Assembly: GCF_021582895.2 (NCBI RefSeq)
Contig: NZ_CP091139.2
Span: forward strand, 1 to 64,000
Length of the DNA stretch: 64,000 bases
Direction: 5' to 3'
Source of the DNA: Microbacterium elymi
GTDB taxonomy: Bacteria > Actinomycetota > Actinomycetes > Actinomycetales > Microbacteriaceae
Shown here: in pieces, positions 53,729 through 63,955 of the stretch
How positions within the stretch are numbered: position 1 is the first letter of the stretch
Layout of the letters: each line of letters starts with the position of its first letter
Program-made: the position numbers and the translations under genes
The notes under the pieces: generated by a model
Told to the model about the DNA's origin: nothing
Databases searched by the model: none
The model's input: only the letters and a program-made list of their open reading frames with translations

Positions 53729-54808
53729 CGGATCAGACGGTGGTCACCGTCGCGGGCGAGCTCCCGTACGACATCACGGTGGGCCGGGGGATCGTGCGGG
53801 AGCAGCTGCCGCAGGCGATCCCCGAGGCGGCGCGGAAGGTGCTCATCGTGCACCAGCCGTCGCTGGCGACCGCCGCAGGGCAGCTGCGCGAGACACTCGC
53901 CGAGGGCGGACGCGAGGTGCTGCTGGCCGAGATCCCGGATGCCGAGCCCGGCAAGCGCGTCGAGGTGGCGGCCTTCTGCTGGCAGGTCATGGGCCAGGCC
54001 GACTTCACCCGCACGGATGTCGTGATCGGGTTCGGCGGGGGAGCGGTGACCGATCTGGCCGGCTTCGTCGCGGCGACCTGGCTGCGCGGCGTCGAGGTGA
54101 TCCAGCTGCCGACCACCGTCCTGGGCATGGTCGATGCCGCCATCGGCGGCAAGACCGGGATCAACACCGCCGAGGGAAAGAACCTCGTCGGCGCGTTCTG
54201 GCCGCCGCACGCGGTGATCTGCGATCTGGAAGCTGCTGGACTCGCTGCCGTCGAACGAGCGGGTCGCCGGCTTCGCCGAGGTGGTCAAAGCCGGGTTCAT
54301 CCGGCATCCCGAGATCCTGGAGATCATCGAGGCCGATCCGCAGGCGGCCGTGGATCCCACGACCGAGGCCTTCCGTCGGTGCATCGAGCTGGCGATCCGG
54401 ATGAAGGCCCAGGTGGTCGGCGAGGATCTGCGCGAGGCCGGGCCGCGGGAGGTGCTCAACTACGGCCACACCCTGGGCCACGCGATCGAATTCGCCGAGC
54501 GATACCAGTGGCGGCACGGAGCGGCCGTCAGCGTCGGGATGATGTACGCCGCGGAGCTCTCCCGCCTGGCCGGGCGCCTCTCGGATGCTTCGGTCGACCG
54601 GCACCGCAGCATCCTGTCCAGCCTCGGCCTGCCCACCACCTACCGGGCGGGCGCGTGGCAGAGCCTGCCGGCCACCATGCGCCGGGACAAGAAGGCGCGC
54701 GGCGCGATGCTGCGCTTCGTCGTGCTCGACGAGATCGGGCGACCGACCGTGATGCAGGCGCCGGACGAGTCTCTGCTGTTCGCCGCCTATCAGGAGATCG
54801 GCGCGTAG
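53725..54808 (+). CDS. aroB: 3-dehydroquinate synthase, frame broken once
   Basis: NAD- and metal-dependent cyclisation of [44 protein letters not shown] and the metal-binding [11 protein letters not shown]. An extra A at about 54230 (GGAAGCTGCTGG for GGAGCTGCTGG) breaks [22 protein letters not shown]. Corrected length is about 360 residues. Confidence 0.96.
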
Positions 54809-54882
54809 CACCTCGCCGGCCGCGACGCGGGCGCGCTCTATCCCGGGCTGTGTTCCTGCCCCGTCCCAGCGCAATTTCGCCC

Positions 54883-54914
54883 TGGTCTGGTCGTTCGGCC
54901 ATGGTCTGGTCATT
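54883..54914. repeat. direct repeat before the palindrome
   Basis: TGGTCTGGTCRTT occurs at 54883-54895 and 54902-54914, 19 bases apart (R is G in the first, A in the second). It sits just before the large palindrome at 54928 and may belong to the same control region. Confidence 0.45.
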
Positions 54915-54927
54915 GCCCTCTCGCAGG

Positions 54928-54964
54928 CTCACCAGTTGATCCGCGGGACGGATCAACTGGTGAG
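54928..54964. repeat. 37-base interrupted palindrome
   Basis: CTCACCAGTTGATCCG, a five-base centre, then the exact reverse complement. The 16-base arms are perfect. It lies in the 280-base gap between aroB and the HTH gene, which otherwise holds only the direct repeat above. The stem lacks a T-run, so it is more like a repressor or other protein site, or a mobile-element scar, than an intrinsic terminator. Confidence 0.75.
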
Positions 54965-55088
54965 TCTCGGGACAGGACATGACGGACCCGGCGAACGCGG
55001 GCCGCGCGGCGCCGGCGTTCGCGTGGCGCTGGGGAATGCCGAGCCGGGGTTGCCGAGCGATGTCGGCGGCGAGCGGCAGGATGTGCGC

Positions 55089-55587
55089 ATGCCGCAGACG
55101 AACAGCCCCGAGACGACGTCGGGCGACGAGATCGACGTGTCCGGCTACGTGCGCCGTGCGCGGCGCCTCGCCGACCTGAGCCAGCGGGATCTCGCGCAGC
55201 TCGTCGCGGTCGGCCAGTCGACGATCGCCCGCGTGGAGAGCCTGCGGCGAGATCGATGTTCGCACGCTTGCGCGCATCCTCGCCGTCGCGAACCTGCGCC
55301 TCGCCGTCGTCGACCGACAGGGCGGCGAGGTGCGGCCGATGCCGGCCGACGTGCTCCGCGATCGAGCGGGCCGGCGCCGGCCCGCGCACCTCGACGTGCA
55401 CGCGCGACCCGACACTCCGACCGTCAAGATGCTGCTGCACAGCGCCGACCCGGTACCGCCCGGCGGTTCATGGCACCACCTCAGGAAGGAGCGGGATCGG
55501 ATACGCGCGAAGTCCGGGCGCGGCCCGACCGACGAGCAGCTGAGCGCGGGTGTCGTCCGAGCGCGGCGGCTCCGAAAGCGACGCTAG
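55089..55587 (+). CDS. helix-turn-helix (XRE) protein, frame broken once
   Basis: The N-terminal HTH reads VRRARRLADLSQRDLAQLVAVGQSTIARVES. The C-terminal part has no recognised fold and ends in a basic RRLRKRR. An extra C at about 55241 (GAGCCTGCGG) shifts the frame; corrected length is about 165 residues. It resembles antitoxins of the HigA/HipB type, but no toxin is adjacent. It interrupts the aro cluster between aroB and aroQ. Confidence 0.7.
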
Positions 55588-55596
55588 GGTGATGGC

Positions 55597-56055
55597 GTGA
55601 ACACTGCGCGCCGCCTGCTGCTCGTGAACGGCCCGAACCTGAACCTGCTGGGCGTGCGCGAGCCGGACCTCTACGGGACGGCCACCCTCGCCGACGTCGA
55701 GCGGATCGCCACGGATGCCGCGGCCCGGCACGGCTTCGAGGTCCGCGCGGTGCAGAGCAGCCACGAAGGTGTCCTGCTCGACGCGATCCACGCGGCGCGG
55801 CAGGACTGCGCCGGCATCGTCATCAACCCCGGCGGCCTGACACACACCTCGGTCATCCTCCGCGACGCCCTGTCCGGCGTCGCGCTGCCGGTGGCCGAGG
55901 TCCACATCTCCGACGTCAACGCGCGCGAGGAGTTCCGGCGCTTCTCGTACGTGGCCGACGTCGCTGCGGTGCACGTGATCGGCGAGGGCGTTCAGGGGTA
56001 CGCGACCGCGGTGGACCTGCTCGTCGACGTGATCGCCGGGCGCGCCGAAGGCTGA
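55597..56055 (+). CDS. aroQ: type II 3-dehydroquinate dehydratase
   Basis: 152 residues. NGPNLNLLGVREPDLYG (active-site Arg and Tyr), NPGGLTHTSVILRDAL and VAEVHISDVNAREEFR. Third step of the shikimate pathway. GTG start. The frame is intact. Same strand as the aro genes, ten bases after the HTH gene. Confidence 0.96.
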   Translation: MNTARRLLLVNGPNLNLLGVREPDLYGTATLADVERIATDAAARHGFEVRAVQSSHEGVLLDAIHAARQDCAGIVINPGGLTHTSVILRDALSGVALPVAEVHISDVNAREEFRRFSYVADVAAVHVIGEGVQGYATAVDLLVDVIAGRAEG

Positions 56056-56070
56056 GGCCCGGCGCCGCGG

Positions 56071-57496
56071 TCAGGCCGGCTGCGGCGCGGGCACGGCGAC
56101 GACCCGCCGCCCGGGCAGGGTCAGGCACACCCCGATCGCGACCACGGTGAAGCCGACCGCCCACCAGAACGCGACGTCGAACCCGCTCGCCAGCGCCGCC
56201 AGGTCGGTCGCGCCGCCGGTCGCGTTCTCCAGGATCACGGCCAGGACCGCCGTCCCGAACGCGCCGCCGACCTGCTGGGCGAGACGGGTGATGATGCTCG
56301 CGTGCGGCACCTCGCTGCGCTCCAAGCCGACGAAGGCCACCGACATCACCGGGATCATGACCGCGCCCATGCCGAACCCGCGCACCAGCAGCACGGCCAT
56401 CAGCCACCAGTCGTTCGTGGCGGCGCCGGCCAACGCGAACGGGATCGTGGCGGCGCCCATCACGATGAACCCGCCGATCGAGACGGCGCGGGCCCCGATC
56501 GAGTCGGTGAGACGCCCGGCGAGCGTGCGGCTGAGCAGGGCGCCGACCCCCTGCGGGATGGGCAGCAGCGCCGCGGTCAGCGCGTCCGTGCCGCGCACGA
56601 TCTGGAAGAACAGCGGCAGGAGCGAGCATCGCCCCGTAGAGCGAGGCCCCGGACAGGAAGAGCACGGCGGATGACGAGGCCACGGCGCGGCGGCGCAGGA
56701 GCCCGATGTCGACCAGGGCCGCGGCCGGGCGGCGCACCTGCGAGATCACGAAGGCGGCCGCGAAGGCGAGACCCGCCGTGACCGGGAGCCACGCGTCGGT
56801 GCGCGTGAATCCGCCGTCGCCGCTCACGTTCGACAGGCCGTAGAGGATGCCGACCAGGGCGGGGGAGACCAGGAGCAGGCCGAGCCAGTCGAGCACGGGA
56901 CGGTCGCGCGGCTCGTCGGCCGGGACGAACTTCCACGCGAGCGCGAGGCCGACCAGGCAGAACGGCACGTTGACCCAGAAGATCCAGCGCCAGTCGAGGA
57001 AGTTGAGGATGAGACCGCCGATCGTCGGTCCCAGGATCGGGCCGAGCGCGGCGGGCAGGCTCACCATCGCCATCAGCCGGCCGAGGCCGGCTCCACCGGG
57101 CACCTGCTGGACGGCCAGCGTGGCCATCAGCGGCATCATGAGCCCGCCGCCGATGCCCTGCAGCACGCGGAATGCGATCAGGCTCGGGGCATCCCAGGCG
57201 AGCGAACACGCGATCGAGGCGACGAGGAAGATCGTCAGCGCGATCATCCACAGCCGCTTCCCGCCGATCCGCGCCTGCGCCCAGCCGACCACCGGAATGG
57301 CTACGCCGAGGGCGAGGAGGTAGGCGGTCGTCACCCACTGGATGGTGCTGACCGGGACGTCGAGGTCGACGGCGAGGGTCTTCAGCGCGATGCTCATGAT
57401 CGTGCTGTCGAAGATGACCGCCAGGCCCCCGACCATCAGGACCAGAGCGGTCACGATGGCGCGGCGCGGGACGACCGGAGCAGATGTGTCCGACAC
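56071..57496 (-). CDS. MFS transporter (DHA2-like), frame broken once
   Basis: About 474 residues with roughly fourteen membrane spans. Family motifs include FDSTIMSIALKTLAVDL, WVTTAYLLALGVAIPVVGW and FRVLQGIGGGLMMPLMAT. An extra base at about 56624 (plus-strand AGCGAGC) breaks YGAMLLLPLFFQIVRG. The GTG start at 57496 has AAGGAG six bases upstream and is preferred over ATG at 57511. Probably drug export, controlled by the divergent TetR. Confidence 0.88.
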
Positions 57497-57512
57497 GGGA
57501 GACTCCTTCATA

Positions 57513-57530
57513 AGATACGCGAGTGTATCT
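57513..57530. promoter_or_regulatory. TetR operator between MFS and tetR
   Basis: AGATAC-N6-GTATCT inverted repeat. A second AGATAC half occurs at 57558-57563, five bases before the tetR ATG. The site covers the MFS start region and could repress both genes. Confidence 0.6.
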
Positions 57531-57567
57531 AGAAGGGGAGTGTACGCCGATCGGATAAGATACACAA

Positions 57568-58162
57568 ATGGATCTTGAACAGGATGTCCCGGCCCGCCGC
57601 CGCCGGGGTGAAGAGCTCGAACAGGCCATCCTGCAGGCCGGCTGGGACCAGCTGCTGGAGGGCGGATACCCGGGGTTCACGATCGACGCGGTCGCCGAGC
57701 GGGTGCAGACGAGCCGATCGGTGATCTATCGGCGGTGGGCCGACCGGCAAGGCTGCTGGACGCGACCCTCTCGTTCGGATTGAACCAGGGCAGGCTGCCC
57801 ACCCCCGACACGGGCACCCTGCGCGGCGATGTGCTGGCACTGCTGCGCACATCCAACGCCGCCCGCAGCGCGATCGCACCGCTGCTGAGCGTCTTCATGG
57901 GGTCGTACTACGCCGAGTCGGGCCGCACGTTCGCCGACGTGCGCCGCAGCGCGTTCGGTGAGCGCGCCGGGACGTCGATGGACATCGTCCTGGAGCGCGC
58001 CATCGCGCGGGGGAGGTCGACCCGGCGCGGCTGACGCCGCGGGTGCGGTCGGTGGCGTCCGATCTGTTCCGCCACGACCTGCTGATGACGGCCGCCCCGC
58101 TGTCCGACGAGGCGCTGGTGGCCATCGTGGACGAGGTCTTCCTGCCGCTCGTGCGGGCCTGA
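57568..58162 (+). CDS. TetR family regulator, frame broken twice
   Basis: HTH region: [44 protein letters not shown]. Missing bases at about 57750 (beside GCTGCTGG) and 58012 (G-run) break it into three frames. Restored end is [15 protein letters not shown] with stop at 58160-58162. Corrected length is about 198 residues. It is divergent from the MFS gene, the usual arrangement for repressor and pump. Confidence 0.87.
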
Positions 58163-58262
58163 GTCCGGCACCGGCCGCTCTTCCCGTAGAATCGACTGTC
58201 GGCCGCGCGCACACGGCGCTGCGCCCGCACGTGAGAATCCCCGACGAACGGAACCCCGGCAC

Positions 58263-58823
58263 ATGGCATCCACCGCAGACATCCGCAACGGCGTGGTCCT
58301 GAACCTCGACGGACAGCTCTGGAGCGTCGTGGAGTTCCAGCACGTCAAGCCGGGCAAGGGCGGCGCGTTCGTGCGCACCAAGCTGAAGAACGTCGTCAGC
58401 GGCAAGACGAACGACAAGACCTTCAATGCGGGGTCGAAGGTCGAGATCGAGAACGTCGACCGCCGCGATTTCACGTACCTGTACGGCGACGGCGACGGGT
58501 TCGTGTTCATGGACGCCGCCGACTACGACCAGATCACCGTGCCGGCGACCGTGGTCGGCGATGCCAAGAACTTCATGCTGGAGAACCAGCAGGTCACCAT
58601 CGCGCTGCACAACGGCTCGCCCCTGTACGTCGAGCTGCCGGCCTCGGTGATCCTGGAGATCACCTACACCGAGCCGGGACTGCAGGGCGACCGCTCGTCG
58701 GCCGGCACGAAGCCGGCCACGGTCGAGACCGGCTACGAGATCCAGGTGCCGCTGTTCCTGGAGACCGGCACGAAGGTCAAGGTGGACACCCGCACGGGCG
58801 ACTACCTCGGCCGTGTGAACTGA
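58263..58823 (+). CDS. efp: elongation factor P
   Basis: 186 residues. The conserved loop with the modifiable Lys is [16 protein letters not shown]. Three barrel domains; ends [14 protein letters not shown]. Relieves ribosome stalling at proline runs. It is followed directly by nusB. The frame is intact. Confidence 0.97.
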   Translation: MASTADIRNGVVLNLDGQLWSVVEFQHVKPGKGGAFVRTKLKNVVSGKTNDKTFNAGSKVEIENVDRRDFTYLYGDGDGFVFMDAADYDQITVPATVVGDAKNFMLENQQVTIALHNGSPLYVELPASVILEITYTEPGLQGDRSSAGTKPATVETGYEIQVPLFLETGTKVKVDTRTGDYLGRVN

Positions 58824-58842
58824 ACCGGCGGTCCGACCGCCG

Positions 58843-59253
58843 ATGAGCGCACGCACCAAGGCGCGCAAGCGCGCCCTGGACATCCTGTTCCAGTCCGACG
58901 TCCGCGACGAGCCGATCGCCAGCATCCTCGCCGCCGAGGCGAAGCGCGCCGCGGGCGAACCCGCGCGCGAGGCCTCGTGGCTGTACGCGCGCGAGATCGT
59001 CGACGGCATCATCGACAACCGCGACGAGATCGACGAGCAGATCACCACCTTCGCCAAGGACTGGTCGCTGGCCCGGATGCCGGCGGTCGATCGTGCGCTG
59101 CTGCGCATCGGCTCGTGGGAGATCCTGTACAACGAGCACGTGCCCACCGCGGTCGCGATCGACGAGGCGGTGGAACTGGCCAAGGAGTTCTCCACCGAGG
59201 AGTCCGGCGCGTTCGTCCATGGAGTTCTGGCCCGGATCGCCCGCTCGTCCTGA
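58843..59253 (+). CDS. nusB: transcription antitermination factor NusB
   Basis: 136 residues, starting SARTKARKRALDILFQSDVRDEP. The C-terminal part has VPTAVAIDEAVELAKEFSTEESGAFVHGVLARIAR. Acts in rRNA antitermination. The efp-nusB order is typical of actinobacteria and other groups. The frame is intact. Confidence 0.97.
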   Translation: MSARTKARKRALDILFQSDVRDEPIASILAAEAKRAAGEPAREASWLYAREIVDGIIDNRDEIDEQITTFAKDWSLARMPAVDRALLRIGSWEILYNEHVPTAVAIDEAVELAKEFSTEESGAFVHGVLARIARSS

Positions 59254-59263
59254 GCCTCCGCCG

Positions 59264-62200
59264 GTGTCAGTGCCAGTGTCTGCGCCCCTCGCCCCCGATG
59301 ACGCCGGTCGCCGCGGCCGCCCCGTGGCGCCCGGCTGGCGCGACCTGGTCGAAGCCTCCCCGGCGGCCCGGTCGCGAGGGACGGCCCTCGCGCTGGGCGT
59401 CGAGCTGCGCCAGCGGCACCCCCGCGGGCGCACGCAGTGGGCGCCGCGCCGCGTCGAGACCGCCACTGCGCGCAGCATCGCCACCGTCGGCGGCGAGCTG
59501 CTGGTCGGACTCCGGCCGCTCGAGCGCAGCACCGCGACCGGCAACTGGATCCGCGGCGAGGCGTCCTGGGACGCGATCCGCCGCGGCGGCCCCGGGTTCG
59601 ACCCGGCCCACACGCGCTGGCTCGCCGAGCTCGCACAGCATCGCGCACGACACCGTCTCGCTGGGGCCGCTGGCAGACGCCTCCGACTGGCTGACGCTGG
59701 ACACGATCGCTTCGTCGCTGCTCTGGCCGCACCTGGCGGCCGCCGCAGCCCTCGGCATCCCCGTGGTGCCCACCGCGAAGGGGCAGGAGGTGCGGCTGGC
59801 CGACACGGCGACGGCGGCCGTCCACATCGCGCGGGAGGGCGAGGCGCTGGTCCTGTCGCCTCGGATCACCGTCGACGGCGCGCCGGTCACGCCTGAGACC
59901 GTCCGGCCGGTCGGGAGGACGGGACTGTATGCGTACACCGTGGTCCGCTCCACGGTCGCTCTCGCCCTCGCGCCGGTCGCCCTGGACGAGCCCGTCGTCG
60001 GGCTGCTGGCCTCGCCGGCGCCGCTGATCGTGCCGGGCGACGAGGTGGACGCGTTCCTGCGCACCGGGTACCCGCGACTGGCCCGGCGCACGACGATCAC
60101 GACCGACGCCGCCCTGCCGCTGCCCGAGCTCGAACCGCCCGTCCTCGAGATCGCGGTGCATTTCCGGCCGCGCGACCGCGTCGAGTACGAACTGGAATGG
60201 CGCTGCCCGGACGGCACCCGGCATCGCCCGGGGGAGGATGCCGCGGCCGACCGGGACGGCGAGGCAGAGACGGCGATCCTGGACCGGGTCGCCCAGGCGT
60301 GCGAGGCCGCGGCATCCGCCCCGCTGGCCGCGCAGGGGAGCTTCGACGGGATCGAGGCGGCCGAGTTCGCGTCCCGGCTGCTGCCCGCGCTCGAAGGACT
60401 CGACGGTGTGGTGGTGCGGACCACGGGCCGCCGTCGCGCCTACCGCGAGCTCACCGGCGATCCGCAGATCACCGTCACGACGGTGGAGAGCACCGATGCG
60501 GACTGGTTCGACCTCGGCGTGATCGTGACCATCGACGGGCGCAAGCATCCCGTTCGCTCCGCTGTTCTCGGCGCTGGCGACCCGACGGACCAAGCTGCTG
60601 TCGGACGGCGGCTACTTCTCGCTGAAGCATCCCGCGCTGGATCGTCTGCGCGAGCTGATCGACGAGTCCTCGGACCTCGCCGAATGGGAGACCGGTCCGC
60701 GGATCAGCCGGTATCAGACCACCCTCTGGGAGGACTTCGAGGACCTCGCCGACGTCGCCGAGCCCGCCGTGTCGTGGCGGACGACCGCCGAAGGGTTGCG
60801 CGACGTCGACCGGATCGAGCCGACGCCGGTGCCGCGGATGCTGCAGGCCCCGCTGCGCCCGTATCAGCGGGCCGGCTTCGACTGGCTGGCCTTCCTGTGG
60901 CGCCACCGGCTGGGCGGGATCCTCGCCGACGACATGGGCCTGGGCAAGACCGTGCAGACGCTCGCCCTTCTCGCCCACGCCCGCGAGACCGGCGAGCGCC
61001 GCCCGTTCCTGGTCGTCGCACCGACCTCGGTGCTGCCCACCTGGCGCGCCGAGGCGGCGAAGTTCGCCCCCGAGCTGACCGTGCGGCTGGTTCAGACCAC
61101 AGGGCGCGTCTCGGACCCACCGGGCCGGGACGCACCCGCCGCGGACGTCGTGGTCACCTCGTACGCGCTGCTGCGCCTGGACGAGGCGGCATACGCCGGC
61201 GTGGAGTGGGCGGGGATCATCCTCGACGAGGCGCAGTTCGTGAAGAACCCGGCCACCAAACTGCACAAGGCGGTCAAGGCGCTGCGCGCCGACGCCGTCT
61301 ACGCGATCACCGGCACGCCGATGGAGAACGGACTGGGCGAGCTGTGGGCGATCCTGTCGCTGACGGCGCCGGGCCTGTTCCCCTCCGCGCGCCGCTTCCG
61401 CGAGGAGTACATCGGGCCGATCGAGAAGGGCAAGGTGCCCGAGAACCAGGAGGGGGCGCCGTATCGCGCCGCACGGCTGGCACGCCTGCGGCGGCGGATC
61501 CGCCCGCTCGTGCTTGCGCCGCACGAAGGAGCTGGTCGCCGCCGAGCTTGCCCGCGACAGGAGCAGCGCTCGTGGTCGAGCTCGCTCCCGCGCACCGTGC
61601 GCTCTACGACACGACGCTCGCAGCGCGAACGGCAGAAGGTGCTGGGCCTGCTGGACGACCTGGACCGCAACCGGTTCATCGTCTTCCGCTCGCTCACCCT
61701 GCTGCGGCTGATGAGCCTGGCCCCGGCGCTGGTCGACCCGGTGCACGCCCGTCTTCCGTCGGCGAAGCTGGACGCGCTGATCGATCAGCTCGCCGAGCTG
61801 GCCTCGGAAGGGCACCGCGCGCTCGTGTTCAGCCAGTTCACGTCGTTCCTGCAGCTGGCCGCCGATCGGCTCCAGACCGCCGGCATCCGGCACGAGTACC
61901 TGGACGGCTCGACCCGCCGCCGCGGCGACGTGATCGACGCGTTCCGCTCCGGGGATGCGCCAGTGTTCCTCATCAGCCTGAAGGCCGGCGGATTCGGCCT
62001 GACCCTCACCGAGGCCGACTACGTCTTCCTGCTGGATCCCTGGTGGAACCCGGCCGCCGAGGCGCAGGCGGTGGACCGCACGCACCGGATCGGGCAGACC
62101 CGCAACGTGTTCGTGTACAAGATGATCGCGGCGGGGACGATCGAGGAGAAGGTGGTCGCCCTGCAGCGAGCGCAAGGCGCGCCTGTTCCGGTCGGTGATG

Positions 62201-62266
62201 GATGACGGAGACGCCTTCGCGCAGACCCTGAGCGCCGACGACATCCGCGGTCTGTTCGAATCCTGA
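59264..62266 (+). CDS. SNF2/DEAD-type helicase, frame broken at about six places
   Basis: Large ATPase of about 998 residues after correction. A long N-terminal region of unknown fold is followed by the SNF2 core: YQRAGFDWLAFLWRHRLGGILADDMGLGKT, IILDEAQFVKNP, VYAITGTPMENGLGELW, ALVFSQFTSFLQLAADRL, STRRRGDVIDAF and TEADYVFLLDPWWNPAAEAQAVDRTHRIGQ. Extra bases at about 59632, 60543, 61514, 61547, 61619 and 62167. GTG start is uncertain; nearby GTGs at 59270 and 59276 are equally possible. Role probably in chromatin or DNA repair. Confidence 0.87.
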
Positions 62267-62315
62267 GCAGCGAGCGCCGCGTAGACTTTCACGGCGACGA
62301 CCCAGGAGGAGTGTC

Positions 62316-63890
62316 ATGCGGATCACCGGCCTCGGCCATGCCGGCATGTTCATCGAGACAGCCGGCGGAAGCATCATCTGCGACCCGGTGCTCGGCCCCA
62401 GCTTCTACGGCTCGTGGTTCCCGTTCCCCGACAACCGCGGGCTCGAATGGGAGCGCTTCGGACAGGCCGACTTCCTGTACATCTCGCATCGGCACCGCGA
62501 TCACTTCGATCCGCGGCTGCTGCAGACGTACATCCGCAAGGACATCCCGGTGCTCCTGCCGGACTACCCGACCGACGACCTCGAGGACGACATCCGCGCC
62601 CTCGGCTACACGAACATCGTCTACACGCAGGCCGGCGTGCCCCTGCGGTTCGGCGAGCTGAATCTGATGGTCACCCCGCTGCGCGCGCCCAGCGACGGCC
62701 CGATCGGCGACTCGTCGCTGTCGCTCGATGACGGCACCGCCAGCATCCTGAACCAGAACGACTCGCACCCGCTCGACCTCGAGAAGCTGCTGAGCTTCAG
62801 CAAGCCCGACGCGTACTTCACCCAGACCTCCGGAGCGATCTGGTGGCCGATGGTCTACGACCTGCCGCTTCAGGCCAAGCAGAACTTCGCGCAACTCAAG
62901 CGCGATGCGCAGAACAAGCGCGCGATGTACTACATCGACAAGGTCGACGCGGAGCATGTGTTCCCGATGGCGGGCCCGCCGATGTTCCTGCGCGACGAGC
63001 TGTTCCGCTTCAACGGCTGGGGGAGCGAGGACGACTCGATCTTCACCGACCAGGCGCAGTTCCTCGAGCACATGCGCGAGCAGCGTCCGCAGCAGAAGGG
63101 GCATCTGTTCGTCCCGGGCACCCAGGTCGACCTGGACCACGGCGATATCGCGGTCACCCAGACGCTGTACACGGATGCCGAGATCGAGCGGATCTTCTCG
63201 GACAAGTGGGGCTACCTCGCCGAGCAGCGCGCGGGACGCCAGCAGGAGCTGCGCGACGAGCAGGCCTCCCGGGCCGCCGTGCTCGCTCCGACCGAGATGC
63301 TCGCCGCGCTGAAGGAGTGGTGGGAGCCGCTGCTGCGCAAGTCCCGCACGATCCGGCTCGGCGTCGGCGGACCGGTGCGGATGACCATCGGCGAGCTGGA
63401 CCTGGTGGTCGACTTCCCCCGCGCGAAGGTGCGCGAGTACGCCGGCGAGGACTGCGAGTTCTGGTACACGATCGGCGCCGACCTGGTCTCGACCAACATC
63501 CGCGATCACGAGATCGACTGGTCGAACTCGATCTTCCTGTCGATGCAGTTCAGCGCCGGTCGCAAGGGCAAGTTCAACGAGTTCATCTACACGTTCTTCA
63601 AGTGCCTCTCGGCCGACCGCATCGAATATGTGGAGAACTGGTACTCCGAGCAGACCGACACCAGCGAGGACGTGCAGCTGGGCGACTGGGTGGTGCAGCG
63701 TCGCTGCCCGCACCTGCGCGCGGACCTGTCCAAGACCGGGAAGATCGAGGACGGGGTCCTGACCTGCAGCATGCACGACTGGAAGTGGGACCTGGCCAGC
63801 GGCCGCTGCCTGACCACCCAGGGGCATCCCATCCGGTCTCGCGACGTCGAGGACGAGCTGGGCCGCGAAGCGACGGTGCCCGCCGGCTGA
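62316..63890 (+). CDS. metallo-beta-lactamase-fold protein with C-terminal Rieske domain
   Basis: 524 residues. MBL-type metal motif in ISHRHRDHFD (His58, His60, Asp62, His63). A Rieske-type [2Fe-2S] centre is near the C-terminus: CPHLRADL and then CSMHDWKWDL (Cys-x-His ... Cys-x-x-His). The combination resembles the CMP-sialic-acid-hydroxylase-like / UlaG-like branch. The substrate is unknown. Starts after GGAGGAG. The frame is intact. Confidence 0.85.
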   Translation: MRITGLGHAGMFIETAGGSIICDPVLGPSFYGSWFPFPDNRGLEWERFGQADFLYISHRHRDHFDPRLLQTYIRKDIPVLLPDYPTDDLEDDIRALGYTNIVYTQAGVPLRFGELNLMVTPLRAPSDGPIGDSSLSLDDGTASILNQNDSHPLDLEKLLSFSKPDAYFTQTSGAIWWPMVYDLPLQAKQNFAQLKRDAQNKRAMYYIDKVDAEHVFPMAGPPMFLRDELFRFNGWGSEDDSIFTDQAQFLEHMREQRPQQKGHLFVPGTQVDLDHGDIAVTQTLYTDAEIERIFSDKWGYLAEQRAGRQQELRDEQASRAAVLAPTEMLAALKEWWEPLLRKSRTIRLGVGGPVRMTIGELDLVVDFPRAKVREYAGEDCEFWYTIGADLVSTNIRDHEIDWSNSIFLSMQFSAGRKGKFNEFIYTFFKCLSADRIEYVENWYSEQTDTSEDVQLGDWVVQRRCPHLRADLSKTGKIEDGVLTCSMHDWKWDLASGRCLTTQGHPIRSRDVEDELGREATVPAG

Positions 63891-63910
63891 GCCGATAGAC
63901 TCGGATCACC

Positions 63911-63950
63911 CGGCAACCTTTAACCCCGTCCCGTGAGGCGGAGAAGGGAG
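63911..63950 (+). promoter_or_regulatory. PyrR-type leader element
   Basis: ACCTTTAACCCCGTCCCGTG followed by AGGCGGAGAAGG matches the known PyrR-binding leader form (CCTTTAA, GTCC-GTGAGGC, AGAAGG). It controls pyrimidine genes in response to UMP. The gene that begins right after it supports the call. Confidence 0.8.
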
Positions 63951-63955
63951 CGACG

